The notes beneath the pieces are model-generated. The model saw only the letters and a list, made by a program, of their open reading frames with translations, was not told the DNA's origin and ran no database searches. Below are positions 23,321 to 31,690 of a DNA stretch of 64,000 nucleotides, one piece after another (positions within the stretch are counted from its first letter, which is position 1; each line of letters opens with the position of its first letter). The stretch lies in NCBI RefSeq assembly GCF_014207845.1, contig NZ_JACHLC010000005.1, positions 124,001 through 188,000 on the forward strand. Reading direction: 5' to 3'. The DNA is from Chryseobacterium shigense. Lineage in GTDB: Bacteria > Bacteroidota > Bacteroidia > Flavobacteriales > Weeksellaceae. The translations under genes were made by a program, and so were the position numbers.

Positions 23321-26017
23321 ATGAAAGAAAGGCTTTATGATATCCTTAATGAGGAAAAAACACATGAGATTATTCCATACCTGAAGAAGCTCACAGAAGA
23401 AGAAAGAAAGGCCCTGGTTCCTACAATAAAAAAGCTGGACAGGGAGATCAGTAAGATCGTAATGACAAAAAAATCCTATCATACTGCAGGCTCCGCAGAG
23501 CAGCATTCTATTATTGATATCGCTTCATTTGTCTGCATGGATCAGAAACATTACGGGAAAAACTACTGGAGTCTTTTCAGAGATAAGGAACAGACCGAAA
23601 AAATACTGGAGTGGGGATGCCCGGACTGGTTTTCAGATTTCATTAATGATTCTGTAGATGCAGAATTTACTGCATTCAATTATCATGATATTTTAAGATG
23701 GTCTGAAAAAGGTTATGTAAAACCTACACCTGAGCTGCTGGGCTATCACCTGAGCCTTCATCCGTATGATCTGGAAAAATTTCCGGTAACTTTGGAAACC
23801 CATTTCTGGTACCTGTGCGAATTTCCTTCAAAATCACTTCCTTTTACAAGAGAATGGCTCCCGTTGGTTCAGAAACTGATTGCTGAAAATAAAATCGACA
23901 GAACAAAATTTCTCAGGGAATCCCTTCTGGCGGCAAACAGGAATTTCAACAAAAATGTTACAGGATGGTTTATGGATGCATTCATCGCAGTGAAACCTTC
24001 TGATGATGAACTTGTGGCACTTCAGGATGAACTGATGGCAGGATTAGCTTCCGTACAGTCAAAGGCAGTCAATACCATACTCTTACACTTGAAAAAAATA
24101 GTTCTGGACCCGGCATTCAGAACCGATGAGTTTTCACATTTTCTTCCCAACCTGTTAAGTTCAGAGATCAAAACAGTTGTAACAACTAGTTTAACGGTTA
24201 CAGAAAAAGTTTTACAGAAAAGTAATACTGACACTGAAAACCTTGGAATTGCCCTGAGCGCAGCATTTGTAAGCAAAGATGAAAGCATACAGACCAAAGC
24301 GGCAAAGTTCATTCTTAAATACATTCCGGTCTCAGAAGAGATCAAAGAAGCTTTGTCCCATTATACCGATAACATATTATCCAATGTAAGACCGGTATTG
24401 GCCCAATACATAGAGAACAGGCAGCTGGATCTGGATCATGTTAAGCCTGAAAAACTCGAGCTCATTAATGAAGAATGCAAAATTCAGGAACTGCAAAGTT
24501 TTGAAGATCTCATGTTTTTCCTTCCGCAGGCTATAGAAAATCCGGGAACCTATTATTATGATCTGGCACTTGCAGGACTTGTACACTTCGCAGATGAAGC
24601 CGATTCCGGATCTGTAAAACTTTTTGAACCCGTATTTCAAAAGGCCTGTAAAACCATTGCCAAATGGGAGGTGAATCACTTCAACGTACTGTTATGCAAC
24701 CTGATTATCAATTACGGATTGCTGCTGCTGAAAAAATTCCCGTTACAGCTTACAAATATTGAAAAAATATATAACAGAACCCGTGAGGATGAAGCCTCGA
24801 GAGAAGTGTATTCCACCTATCATAAAAAGCTGAAACCCATTAAAGATATTTATGCCGGAGGATTGGCTATGGAACCCTTCAAACATTTGGCGGTACGTGT
24901 TTTTAATCAAATAGAATCAGGAGATAGAACTCCGCTGCTATCTACTGTTACTCATGAGCCATGTTGGATAAATCCTGAAGCATTGGTAGAAAGATTGGAA
25001 ATCTATCAGAACAGAAATATTGAGCCTGATGACCTGGATGTACAGCTTGCACTACAGCGTTGTTCACTGGAAAAAACTTCATACGCATTACAGTTGGCTG
25101 AAGAAAAGTTAAAAGGAGAGTATAAAGAGCTTCTGCTCTTCTTTTTTAATAAAAATGCTTCTCCAAAAGGAAAATTTCAACATCCGTCATGGTGGATGAC
25201 AGCAGGAATTACACGATCCCCCGGTGTATGTTTTGAAGAATTTAAAACTTTCGGATATGATGATATTCCTGAAGAATTCCTGACCGGTATTTATGACTGG
25301 AAAACAATTGACAGCAAAAAAAACTCCTATTATCCTGTTGAACTTAATATCAGTGTTCCGAAATATCACCTGAAAAAAAGACAGCATCAGCTTTTTCTGG
25401 AATACTTTATTGCTGAGCAGGGAAACTTTTCAGAAGTTCCGTCCCTGATCTGGAGTTTTCCCAACACATTAGGAAATGTTTTGGCAAAGATCATTAAACA
25501 CTGCCTCTTCTACTCAGGAATTGCAGAAGTTTATGAAAGAAATATGGTGCTGAATGCGGCTCAGGCACTTCATCAGATGAAAAAGCCTCTGGATACAATA
25601 GGTTATCTGTTTCTGGGAACCATTTTCCTGGACGGAGACAAGGTAATACGCGGTACTGCGGCAGAGATCTGGTTGGAGCATACTTCCCATAAAGTAATGG
25701 ATGATGTACGTTTGGGACAGGTAATCGGGCTTCACGAAAAGCTGGAATGGGCTCCTGTGAAAAGATTTACAGATCTTGTACAGCATCAGATGCTCAATGT
25801 AAGCAAAGACCACAATCTGGCACTGGAACAGCTTCTCACTCATATTTTACATCAGATGGAAACACCTGTTACCAATCTTAAAAAAATATTGGACATTTAC
25901 CACGAGGTTTTGGCTTTGAACCAATCAGAGACCGATAAGAACTTAAAAGAAAAACTGAATAGCTGGAAAGAAAATTCCAGCCTGAAAAAAATCTGCAGTC
26001 TTCTTCTAAAAAAATAG
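23321..26017 (+). CDS. Large HEAT-like helical protein, DUF6493-like (898 aa)
   Basis: Almost entirely helical, with repeat-like amphipathic pairs and no signal peptide or catalytic motif. The start M-K-E-R-L-Y-D-I-L-N and the E-I-I-P-Y-L-K-K-L segment match what I recall of DUF6493. Such proteins commonly pair with SWIM-domain genes in MolR/Yeh-like operons alongside MoxR ATPases and vWA proteins. The SWIM gene starts 2 nt downstream. Probably a scaffold. Confidence 0.7.
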   Translation: MKERLYDILNEEKTHEIIPYLKKLTEEERKALVPTIKKLDREISKIVMTKKSYHTAGSAEQHSIIDIASFVCMDQKHYGKNYWSLFRDKEQTEKILEWGCPDWFSDFINDSVDAEFTAFNYHDILRWSEKGYVKPTPELLGYHLSLHPYDLEKFPVTLETHFWYLCEFPSKSLPFTREWLPLVQKLIAENKIDRTKFLRESLLAANRNFNKNVTGWFMDAFIAVKPSDDELVALQDELMAGLASVQSKAVNTILLHLKKIVLDPAFRTDEFSHFLPNLLSSEIKTVVTTSLTVTEKVLQKSNTDTENLGIALSAAFVSKDESIQTKAAKFILKYIPVSEEIKEALSHYTDNILSNVRPVLAQYIENRQLDLDHVKPEKLELINEECKIQELQSFEDLMFFLPQAIENPGTYYYDLALAGLVHFADEADSGSVKLFEPVFQKACKTIAKWEVNHFNVLLCNLIINYGLLLLKKFPLQLTNIEKIYNRTREDEASREVYSTYHKKLKPIKDIYAGGLAMEPFKHLAVRVFNQIESGDRTPLLSTVTHEPCWINPEALVERLEIYQNRNIEPDDLDVQLALQRCSLEKTSYALQLAEEKLKGEYKELLLFFFNKNASPKGKFQHPSWWMTAGITRSPGVCFEEFKTFGYDDIPEEFLTGIYDWKTIDSKKNSYYPVELNISVPKYHLKKRQHQLFLEYFIAEQGNFSEVPSLIWSFPNTLGNVLAKIIKHCLFYSGIAEVYERNMVLNAAQALHQMKKPLDTIGYLFLGTIFLDGDKVIRGTAAEIWLEHTSHKVMDDVRLGQVIGLHEKLEWAPVKRFTDLVQHQMLNVSKDHNLALEQLLTHILHQMETPVTNLKKILDIYHEVLALNQSETDKNLKEKLNSWKENSSLKKICSLLLKK

Positions 26018-26019
26018 AT

Positions 26020-27363
26020 ATGGAAGATACGCTAATTTACAACTATCAGAGACCATCATCTTTGATAAGAAAAGATACATCTGAAGAATTATTTCTGTCC
26101 AAGTACAGCGAAATTCAGAAAAATACGGATGCCCCCTGCTTTTTTTGGGGAGATGTAAGCCAGCCGTTTATATTGGCAAGGTGCCTCATTACGCTATCCA
26201 ATATTGTGAAATCCAGCTTTAACCTGTCACCGTTTCAGACAGCACTGCTTAAAGATCCTATCGTAACTGCCGGAAATAACAAATTACGCTTTGAAGGATT
26301 TTCACATTGTGCGGGTGTTTACGCAAGAGTAGATGTATTGCCTGATGGACTTCACGGTGAGTTTATAGAAAGCGGAACCACCAATGTGGATTTTAATCAG
26401 TCCATGATTACAGCGCTGGGAAGCATCAGGCCCAGTGAAAAAATAATGCTTTCCATAGGTGAAAAAGAAGTAGGGCTTTACAAAGAAGATAGAAAAGTAA
26501 TAGAAAGAAAAGCCCCGTTACCTGTAAAGTGGATCAAAGGATTAAGTACAGTCCAGATCTATCTTTCCGAATCTGAAAAACTTCATTGTTTCAATAAAAT
26601 TCAGACCCAGCAGCTGTTCAGAGGAATACCGAAAGGGACTATTAAAACAGATTATTACCTGATCATCAGAGGAAACAGGCCCATGTTTTCACCGGTAAAA
26701 TCGGTGGATGCCGTTTGCATCGGAGGACTTCATAGACTGCGTTTGCTGGAGCCCCTTCTTCCTTATATTGATAAAATGCAGGTATTTCCGCATTCCAGTA
26801 TGCAGTCCACTACATGGCAGCTCTGTTTGGGAAATATAAGGTTCAGTTTTTCATTATCAAGAGAAAGCTGGCGGGGATTTTCCGGCGAAGGAGCAGTGCT
26901 GGACAGCCTGACAGATGATGTTTCCGATGAATGGATTGATGCATTGGATAAATATGCCTATGCCAACCAGGCTTTTAATCCTTCAGTATTTGCTTTGAAT
27001 GAAAATATTAATTTAAAAAAAACGGAAAATCTTACAGGAAGATTAGCTGCTATGGGACTTTTGGGCTATGACCTGGACGATAACGGGTTTTTCTACCGGA
27101 GACTGCCATTTAAATTAAGTCGTATCATCGGCTTAAATCCACGTATGAAAAATGCAGAAAAGCTCATCGCAGAAGGAAAAATAGAAATATTAAATAAAAG
27201 TGAAACCAGAACTGAGGCAAGAGTGGAAGGCACAGATGTACATCACACAGTAATTATAGAGAATGATAAAGAGCGGTGCACCTGCGAATGGTTCAGCAAA
27301 TACCAGGGCGAAAGAGGGCCGTGTAAACATGTGCTTGCCGTAAAGAAATTAATGCAGATTTAA
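26020..27363 (+). CDS. SWIM zinc-finger protein, YehQ-like
   Basis: 447 residues. The C-terminus has the SWIM motif C-T-C-E-W...C-K-H at about 426-441, a zinc-binding fold used for nucleic-acid or protein binding. The first 400 residues are globular and of unknown function. It is coupled to the DUF6493-like gene. In E. coli the yeh cluster links a SWIM protein with MoxR and vWA partners, echoing the ternary system here. Confidence 0.8.
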   Translation: MEDTLIYNYQRPSSLIRKDTSEELFLSKYSEIQKNTDAPCFFWGDVSQPFILARCLITLSNIVKSSFNLSPFQTALLKDPIVTAGNNKLRFEGFSHCAGVYARVDVLPDGLHGEFIESGTTNVDFNQSMITALGSIRPSEKIMLSIGEKEVGLYKEDRKVIERKAPLPVKWIKGLSTVQIYLSESEKLHCFNKIQTQQLFRGIPKGTIKTDYYLIIRGNRPMFSPVKSVDAVCIGGLHRLRLLEPLLPYIDKMQVFPHSSMQSTTWQLCLGNIRFSFSLSRESWRGFSGEGAVLDSLTDDVSDEWIDALDKYAYANQAFNPSVFALNENINLKKTENLTGRLAAMGLLGYDLDDNGFFYRRLPFKLSRIIGLNPRMKNAEKLIAEGKIEILNKSETRTEARVEGTDVHHTVIIENDKERCTCEWFSKYQGERGPCKHVLAVKKLMQI

Positions 27364-27365
27364 GT

Positions 27366-27404
27366 AAAAGGACAGCTTTTTAAAATAAGTCTGTCCTTTT
27401 TCAT
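27366..27404. terminator. Bidirectional terminator
   Basis: AAAAGGACAG/CTGTCCTTTT with an AT-rich loop lies between the convergent SWIM and VOC genes. Confidence 0.8.
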
Positions 27405-27407
27405 TTA

Positions 27408-27851
27408 TTAATGCTTCATCCATTCTTCGTAAGAGACCACGCCCAGTTGCGGTTTTCCTTCACCTTCAAGGATGGAAATAAATTCTAGCTGGTTTCCGTC
27501 CGGATCATTGAAGTAAATAGCCAGCGCAGGCATCCAGGCAAAAACCATTGGTTTATCAATGCCGTCCCTTAGAAAGTTATAAGGCTTCAGATCTTTTTTC
27601 TTCAGAAAATCTACGGAATAATTTAAAATATCTTCCTTACTGCAGGAAAAGGCAAAATGTCTTGTCTGCAGGTTTTCTTTTTGCTCCCATAATCCCAGCA
27701 TGAATTCCTTATCTTTTCCTATCCATAAAAAGGCAATAGGACGGTTTTCATCCCTATGCGCCAGTTTCAGACCCAATACTTCGGTATAAAATTGTATAGA
27801 ATCTTCTAAGTTACTTACCTGAACATGAGTTTCATATAATCCTTTGATCAT
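27408..27851 (-). CDS. VOC/glyoxalase-superfamily protein
   Basis: The 147 residues form one glyoxalase-like unit with H-V-Q-V-S-N-L near the N-terminus and F-N-D-P-D-G-N-Q-L-E-F near 123-133, both usual metal-site regions. The substrate cannot be told; options include thiol transfer or dioxygenase chemistry. It is a single gene. Confidence 0.85.
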   Translation of the reverse strand: MIKGLYETHVQVSNLEDSIQFYTEVLGLKLAHRDENRPIAFLWIGKDKEFMLGLWEQKENLQTRHFAFSCSKEDILNYSVDFLKKKDLKPYNFLRDGIDKPMVFAWMPALAIYFNDPDGNQLEFISILEGEGKPQLGVVSYEEWMKH

Positions 27852-28278
27852 TACTTGAATTTTAATGGATACAAAACTATATAATGCATTTTCAAAACTG
27901 AAAGAACCGTAATTCCTTTATTGAAAATGGATGATAGAAAAATTGTATTTAAGATTAAAAGATTAAAAGATTAAAAGATTAAAAGATTAAAAGATTAAAA
28001 GATTAAAAGATTAAAAGATTAAAAGATTTTTATCAATATTCAATAGGGGTGGGCTTTAGCCCACTTCAAAAAAAAAATCCATTCATCCGGCTTTAGCCAA
28101 AACTTAAATTTTAAACACAAATTACACAAATACTTTACACAAATAACCACAATCATCTGCGTTCATCTGTAAAATCTGTGGTTATAAAAAAACTTATGAT
28201 GCTCTTAAATAAGATGAAACTTCAAGTTTTATAATCAAATATTTTACAACCTCCGAAAAAAAAATTGCACAAAAATTT
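27852..28278. other. Repeat-rich intergenic region before the Ro60 gene
   Basis: Holds the GATTAAAA tandem repeat (27953-28028), a GTGGGC/GCCCAC hairpin (28049-28064) and an ATCTGTG-type repeat (28158-28200). No ORF or RNA gene is evident before the shared promoter element at 28279. Confidence 0.7.
27953..28028. repeat. GATTAAAA 8-bp tandem repeat, about 9.5 copies
   Basis: Perfect 8-bp periodicity over about 76 bp. Since 8 is not a multiple of 3 and no ORF spans it, it would affect spacing or structure only. A degenerate relative lies at 12973-13023. Confidence 0.95.
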
Positions 28279-28316
28279 ACTACGCAAAAAGACTGCGTAA
28301 TACTGTTTTTACTTTG
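28279..28316 (+). promoter_or_regulatory. Shared island promoter, copy B (Ro60 gene)
   Basis: Element 28279-28299 (A plus CTACGCAAAAAGACTGCGTA), 9 nt, then TTACTTTG (28309-28316). It has the same element and spacing as the promoters at 232 and 30446. Confidence 0.78.
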
Positions 28317-28375
28317 CATCAGAAATCAGAGAGGAAGATGATCCTCTAAAATGTTTAACAAAAAAACAGTAACTC

Positions 28376-29893
28376 ATGAAATTTAATTTTTTAAGAAAAG
28401 AGAAAAATACCGTAATGAACTACGAAGGTGCAAAAGCATTTACAATGACACCCGCCGAAGAACTATATAGTGCTGTTGTTACAACAGGATTATCCAATAC
28501 ATCCTACGAAAAAGGAAATGAAAGATTGGAAAGAATCCAGTCTCTGATCAAAAAAAATGATCCTGAATTTGTAGGTAAATTGGCGGTTTATGCAAGAAAT
28601 GATATGTATCTGCGTTCAATTCCTTTGGTTCTTACCGCAGAGTTGGCCAAGCAAATCTCAGGTACAGATCTGGTGAGCAGAACTGTAGATGGTGTTGTAC
28701 AGAGAGCAGATGAAATCACTGAACTTTTGGCTTACTACCAGACTGCCAATGAAAGAACAGAAACTAAAAAACTGAACAGACTTTCAAAACAGATCCAGAA
28801 AGGTCTTGCAAAATCTTTCAATAAATTTGACGAATACCAGTTTGCCAAATACAACAGGAAGGCAGAAGTAACCTTGAGAGATGCCCTGTTTCTGGTTCAC
28901 CCGAAAGCAAAAGATGAAAGTCAGCAGGCAATCTTCAACAAGATTGTTGGTGATACATTGGAAACTCCTTACACATGGGAAGTTGAGCTTTCAGTTTTAG
29001 GTCAGACAAAATTTGCAAACGAAGCAGAAAAAAAGCAGGCTTTTAAAAATAAATGGGAAGAATTAATCTTCAGTAATAAGCTGGGTTATATGGCGACTCT
29101 CAGAAACCTGAGAAATATTATAGAAGCAGGAGTTTCTTCTGAAGCGATGTCCAAAGTTTGCAGTTATTTATCCAGCGAAAAAGCTGTAATGAACTCAAAG
29201 CAGCTTCCGTTCAGATTCTTGGCAGCATACAGAGAACTTAAAACTATTGATTCTCCTTATATTGCATCCATTCTGCAGGCATTGGAAGATGCCGTTTTGG
29301 TGAGTGCAAAAAACATTAAAGGTTTTGGTTTTAACACTTCGGTGGTGATTGCTGCAGACGTTTCAGGTTCTATGCAGAAGCCGGTTTCTTCCAGAAGCAA
29401 AGTATTGCTTTATGATATCGGTTTGTTGATGTCTATGATCCTGCAGTCACAATGTAAAAACGTTATTACAGGTATGTTCGGTGACAGCTGGAAAAGAATT
29501 CCTATGCCTAAGAGCGGTATTTTGAGAAATGTTAATGAATTCTACAAACGGGAAGGTGAAGTAGGTTATTCTACCAATGGTTACCTTGTGATTGAAGACC
29601 TGATTAAAAGGAGAGAAAAAACAGACAAAGTAATGCTATTTACCGATACTCAGTTATGGAACAGCAACGGAACAAAAAATTCCTTTGAAGATTCCTGGAA
29701 CCGGTACAAAAGTATTGCTCCAAATGCAAAATTATATATTTTTGACCTGGCAGGTTACGGAACACAGCCGCTGGATATCAGAAAAAATGATGTATATCTT
29801 ATCGCAGGTTGGTCAGATAAAGTTTTCGATGTACTGAATGCTTTGGAAGACAGAAAATCTGCCGTTCAGATCATTAAAAAAGTAGTGCTGTAA
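28376..29893 (+). CDS. rsr: Ro60/Rsr-like TROVE domain protein
   Basis: Ring-shaped RNA-binding protein for misfolded RNAs and Y RNAs. Residues about 15-330 form the helical TROVE repeats (A-Y-Y-Q, N-D-M-Y-L-R and L-R-N-L-R-N-I segments). Residues about 325-505 are a vWA domain with an intact metal site, A-A-D-V-S-G-S-M. Length (505) and domain order match bacterial Rsr. The nine Y-RNA-like genes just downstream and the shared promoter element support this. Confidence 0.93.
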   Translation: MKFNFLRKEKNTVMNYEGAKAFTMTPAEELYSAVVTTGLSNTSYEKGNERLERIQSLIKKNDPEFVGKLAVYARNDMYLRSIPLVLTAELAKQISGTDLVSRTVDGVVQRADEITELLAYYQTANERTETKKLNRLSKQIQKGLAKSFNKFDEYQFAKYNRKAEVTLRDALFLVHPKAKDESQQAIFNKIVGDTLETPYTWEVELSVLGQTKFANEAEKKQAFKNKWEELIFSNKLGYMATLRNLRNIIEAGVSSEAMSKVCSYLSSEKAVMNSKQLPFRFLAAYRELKTIDSPYIASILQALEDAVLVSAKNIKGFGFNTSVVIAADVSGSMQKPVSSRSKVLLYDIGLLMSMILQSQCKNVITGMFGDSWKRIPMPKSGILRNVNEFYKREGEVGYSTNGYLVIEDLIKRREKTDKVMLFTDTQLWNSNGTKNSFEDSWNRYKSIAPNAKLYIFDLAGYGTQPLDIRKNDVYLIAGWSDKVFDVLNALEDRKSAVQIIKKVVL

Positions 29894-29926
29894 AAGGCAC
29901 TGCTTTTCTACTAAAAAAATAAAACT

Positions 29927-29971
29927 ATGCAGGTTATTATGTACGATAGTAAATTTGAAATAGATGAGTAA
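29927..29971 (+). CDS. Possible 14-residue coupling ORF
   Basis: The ORF M-Q-V-I-M-Y-D-S-K-F ends in TAATG, where the stop overlaps the next gene's ATG at 29971. It may serve translational coupling or be chance. Confidence 0.3.
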   Translation: MQVIMYDSKFEIDE

Positions 29972-30426
29972 TGAATGAAGCATACCATCAATGTATAGAA
30001 AACAATTTCCTTGTCAAAGAAGATCTCACCCATCTCTGCATATGTCCCTGTTGCGGCGCACCCGATTGCGGTGAAGAATATATGCTCATTACAGAATCAG
30101 AAGCGGGAACGGAAGCTGTGCTCTTTGGTGGAGCAAGTTTCAGAAGATATCTGAACTATTGGTTTTACGAAGGCATTACCCCTGAAGAATACAGCAGTCT
30201 GCCGGAATTGGTAAGACAGAATAATGAATGTACAGGCTGGCAAAACATAGAAGCTGAATGTACCGAAATAGATGCTCATGATTTTCTGAGAACTTTGGAA
30301 GCCGTAAAAAACTGCAACCATATTGAATATAAGGATACGGATTTTGAAAACTATTATTATCCTGTTTTTAAAAGCTTTACAGAAGATGTTATCAATAAAG
30401 CACAGAAATTATATATCAGTATTTAA
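29971..30426 (+). CDS. Hypothetical protein between Ro60 and the Y-RNA array (151 aa)
   Basis: An acidic protein with a C-I-C-P-C-C-G-A-P-D-C-G cluster at residues 22-34 that could bind zinc. The remainder is mixed helix/strand with many aromatic residues. It is not recognised. It follows the Ro60 gene by 77 nt with no terminator, so it is probably co-transcribed and may be a Ro60 partner. Confidence 0.7.
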   Translation: MNEAYHQCIENNFLVKEDLTHLCICPCCGAPDCGEEYMLITESEAGTEAVLFGGASFRRYLNYWFYEGITPEEYSSLPELVRQNNECTGWQNIEAECTEIDAHDFLRTLEAVKNCNHIEYKDTDFENYYYPVFKSFTEDVINKAQKLYISI

Positions 30427-30445
30427 AAAAATAAAAAAAATATTA

Positions 30446-30483
30446 ACTGCGTAAAAAGAATGCGCACTTTCAGAATAACTTTG
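30446..30483 (+). promoter_or_regulatory. Shared island promoter, copy C (Y-RNA array)
   Basis: Element 30446-30466 (A plus CTGCGTAAAAAGAATGCGCA), 9 nt, then TAACTTTG (30476-30483). The expected start site falls close to the 5' end of the first Y-RNA stem at 30497. Confidence 0.8.
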
Positions 30484-30496
30484 CATTGTTATTAAT

Positions 30497-30563
30497 CCGG
30501 TGCCGTAAGGAAAGAATTCCTTCGACTTTTAATTGAATATGAGTCTTTCCGCCTGATGCCCGG
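30497..30563 (+). ncRNA. Y-RNA-like gene 1 (minimal)
   Basis: End-pairing stem CCGG/CCGG with a bulged C on the 3' strand, 5' motif GTGCCGT, then hairpin AAGGAA/TTCCTT and TTCG. No tRNA-like module. Nearest the promoter. Confidence 0.65.
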
Positions 30564-30571
30564 TAAAACAG

Positions 30572-30656
30572 ACCAATGCCGTACAGTAAGAGTTTCATCG
30601 TCAAACTTCCAATTTGAATACATTCAAAAACTCTTATGGCCAGTTGCTTGGTTTTT
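30572..30656 (+). ncRNA. Y-RNA-like gene 2 (minimal)
   Basis: Stem ACCAA/TTGGT with the bulged C, 5' motif ATGCCGT and a CATCG after the inner hairpin. A GTTTTT run follows the 3' strand and could end the transcript. No clear T or D arm. Confidence 0.6.
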
Positions 30657-30702
30657 ATAAATAATAAGCATAATATTAAAATAACCATGAAAATTTAAAA
30701 AT

Positions 30703-30845
30703 AATCAAGTGTCGTTTTAGGATCATACTTCGGGATTTTGAAACATTGGGTCGCAGGTTCGATTCCTGCCCTTTCCCTCGAAAAGGAGAGGTAGCTCAGC
30801 AGGTAGAGCAAGTGCACGGAAGATCCTTTCATCATTACCTTGATT
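30703..30845 (+). ncRNA. Y-RNA-like gene 3 with circularly permuted tRNA module
   Basis: Outer stem AATCAAGT/ACCTTGATT with bulged C. Inside, the order is T arm (30753-30769, loop TTCGATT), acceptor 3' strand CCTTTCC, a short loop, acceptor 5' strand GGAGAGG, then D arm GCTC/GAGC. This is a tRNA body opened at the anticodon and closed at the acceptor end. Confidence 0.8.
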
Positions 30846-30862
30846 AAAAAACTTTAAAATAA

Positions 30863-31005
30863 AATCAGGTGTCGTCTAGGAATCATACTTCGATACGCGT
30901 CATCAGGTCACAGGTTCGATCCCTGTCTTCCCTGTTGTAAACGGGATTGTAGCTCAGCAGGCAGAGCAGATGGAAAAGAAAGATTCTGCCATTATTACCC
31001 TGATT
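30863..31005 (+). ncRNA. Y-RNA-like gene 4 with tRNA module
   Basis: Outer stem AATCAGGT/ACCCTGATT with bulged C, GTGTCGT motif and ACTTCG. T arm ACAGG-TTCGATC-CCTGT, imperfect acceptor TCCC/GGGA, D arm GCTC/GAGC in permuted order. Confidence 0.78.
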
Positions 31006-31052
31006 TAAAAATATATGATGTTATTCAATTAAAAAAGACTTTTAAAACAAAA

Positions 31053-31179
31053 ATCGAGTGTCGTAGTATAGAAATACTTCGTTCCAGGCTTAAGATACAG
31101 GTTCAAATCCTGTCTGTGAAAACAGTTGTCTAATGGTAAGATATAAGCATAAAAGTGTCTGTATGAAAATTACCTTGAT
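31053..31179 (+). ncRNA. Y-RNA-like gene 5 with reduced tRNA module
   Basis: Outer stem ATCGAGT/ACCTTGAT, inner hairpin AGTAT/ATACT, then T arm ACAGG/CCTGT, a short CTGT/ACAG acceptor and a D-like GTCTAATGGTAAGAT. Confidence 0.72.
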
Positions 31180-31185
31180 GTAAAC

Positions 31186-31286
31186 AAAGAGTGCCGTTAG
31201 AGAAAACTTACTTCGGTTACAATTGGTTCGACTCCAGCATAAACCTGATGGTTTATATAAGCAGTTTTCCCGCCTTTAGCCTCTTT
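31186..31286 (+). ncRNA. Y-RNA-like gene 6 with reduced tRNA module
   Basis: Outer stem AAAGAG/CTCTTT with bulged C, GTGCCGT and ACTTCG. T-like arm TTGG-TTCGACT-CCAG is followed by hairpin ATAAACC/GGTTTAT, an acceptor stem capped by a tetraloop. The D arm is rudimentary. Confidence 0.68.
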
Positions 31287-31302
31287 TTAATTAAAAAAAC
31301 AA

Positions 31303-31526
31303 GCAGATAAGTGTCGTAGAGAAGGGTTCCTTCGTAATATAACGGTCCTAAGGTAGCGTAATTCGGGTGACCGAACCAGCGACGCCGGATTGAAACCCGG
31401 CCTGGCAAAAGTTTTCTCAGGAAAATGTAAGTCTCACGCAGATGTAGAATTGCCGGTTCACTGCCCCTTAAGGGTAAGAACGACGCTCTGAAAGAGCAAA
31501 CTCTTTTCGCCTGTTTCCTTATCTGC
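31303..31526 (+). ncRNA. Y-RNA-like gene 7 carrying a 23S rRNA helix 69-71 mimic
   Basis: Outer stem GCAGATAAG/CTTATCTGC with the usual GTGTCGT, hairpin and TTCG. In place of a tRNA module it has ATAACGGTCCTAAGGTAGCG (31339-31358), identical to a universally conserved part of 23S rRNA. Similarity runs on both sides (CGTAA-TAT before, AATTC and CGGGT after). The remaining 150 nt hold further hairpins, including GCCGG/CCGGC. At about 224 nt it is the largest unit. Confidence 0.78.
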
Positions 31527-31530
31527 CAAA

Positions 31531-31683
31531 AAAACAAGTGCCGTAGAACAGTGTTACTTCGCTCATCACGACGGGGTCGCGGGTTCGAATCCCGTCTCTT
31601 CCACAAAAACATAGTCTATAAACAGGAAGAGTAGCTCAGTTGGTTAGAGCACGCTTATACACTTTCAGCCGTTGCCTTGTTTT
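31531..31683 (+). ncRNA. Y-RNA-like gene 8 with full circularly permuted tRNA module
   Basis: Outer stem AAAACAAG/CTTGTTTT with bulged C. T arm GCGGG-TTCGAAT-CCCGT, acceptor CTCTTCC (3' strand) then a roughly 20-nt linker starting ACA, GGAAGAG (5' strand) and D arm GCTCAGTTGGTTAGAGC. All seven acceptor pairs form. Confidence 0.82.
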
Positions 31684-31690
31684 AAAATAT

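Noticed and set aside
232..30488. Sigma-54 promoters, suggested by TTTGCA at the three shared promoters
   Set aside because: No GG at the -24 position with correct spacing; TAnnTTTGC fits the usual Bacteroidota -7 box.
31339..31358. Fragment of a 23S rRNA gene or an I-CeuI site marking an rrn operon
   Set aside because: Only about 30-40 nt resemble 23S rRNA, with no further rRNA on either side, and the segment is embedded in a Y-RNA-like fold.
31253..31612. 119-codon minus-strand ORF in the Y-RNA array
   Set aside because: It is antisense to structured RNA genes, and its Arg/Leu-rich content follows from T-arm and rRNA-like sequence; no protein signature.
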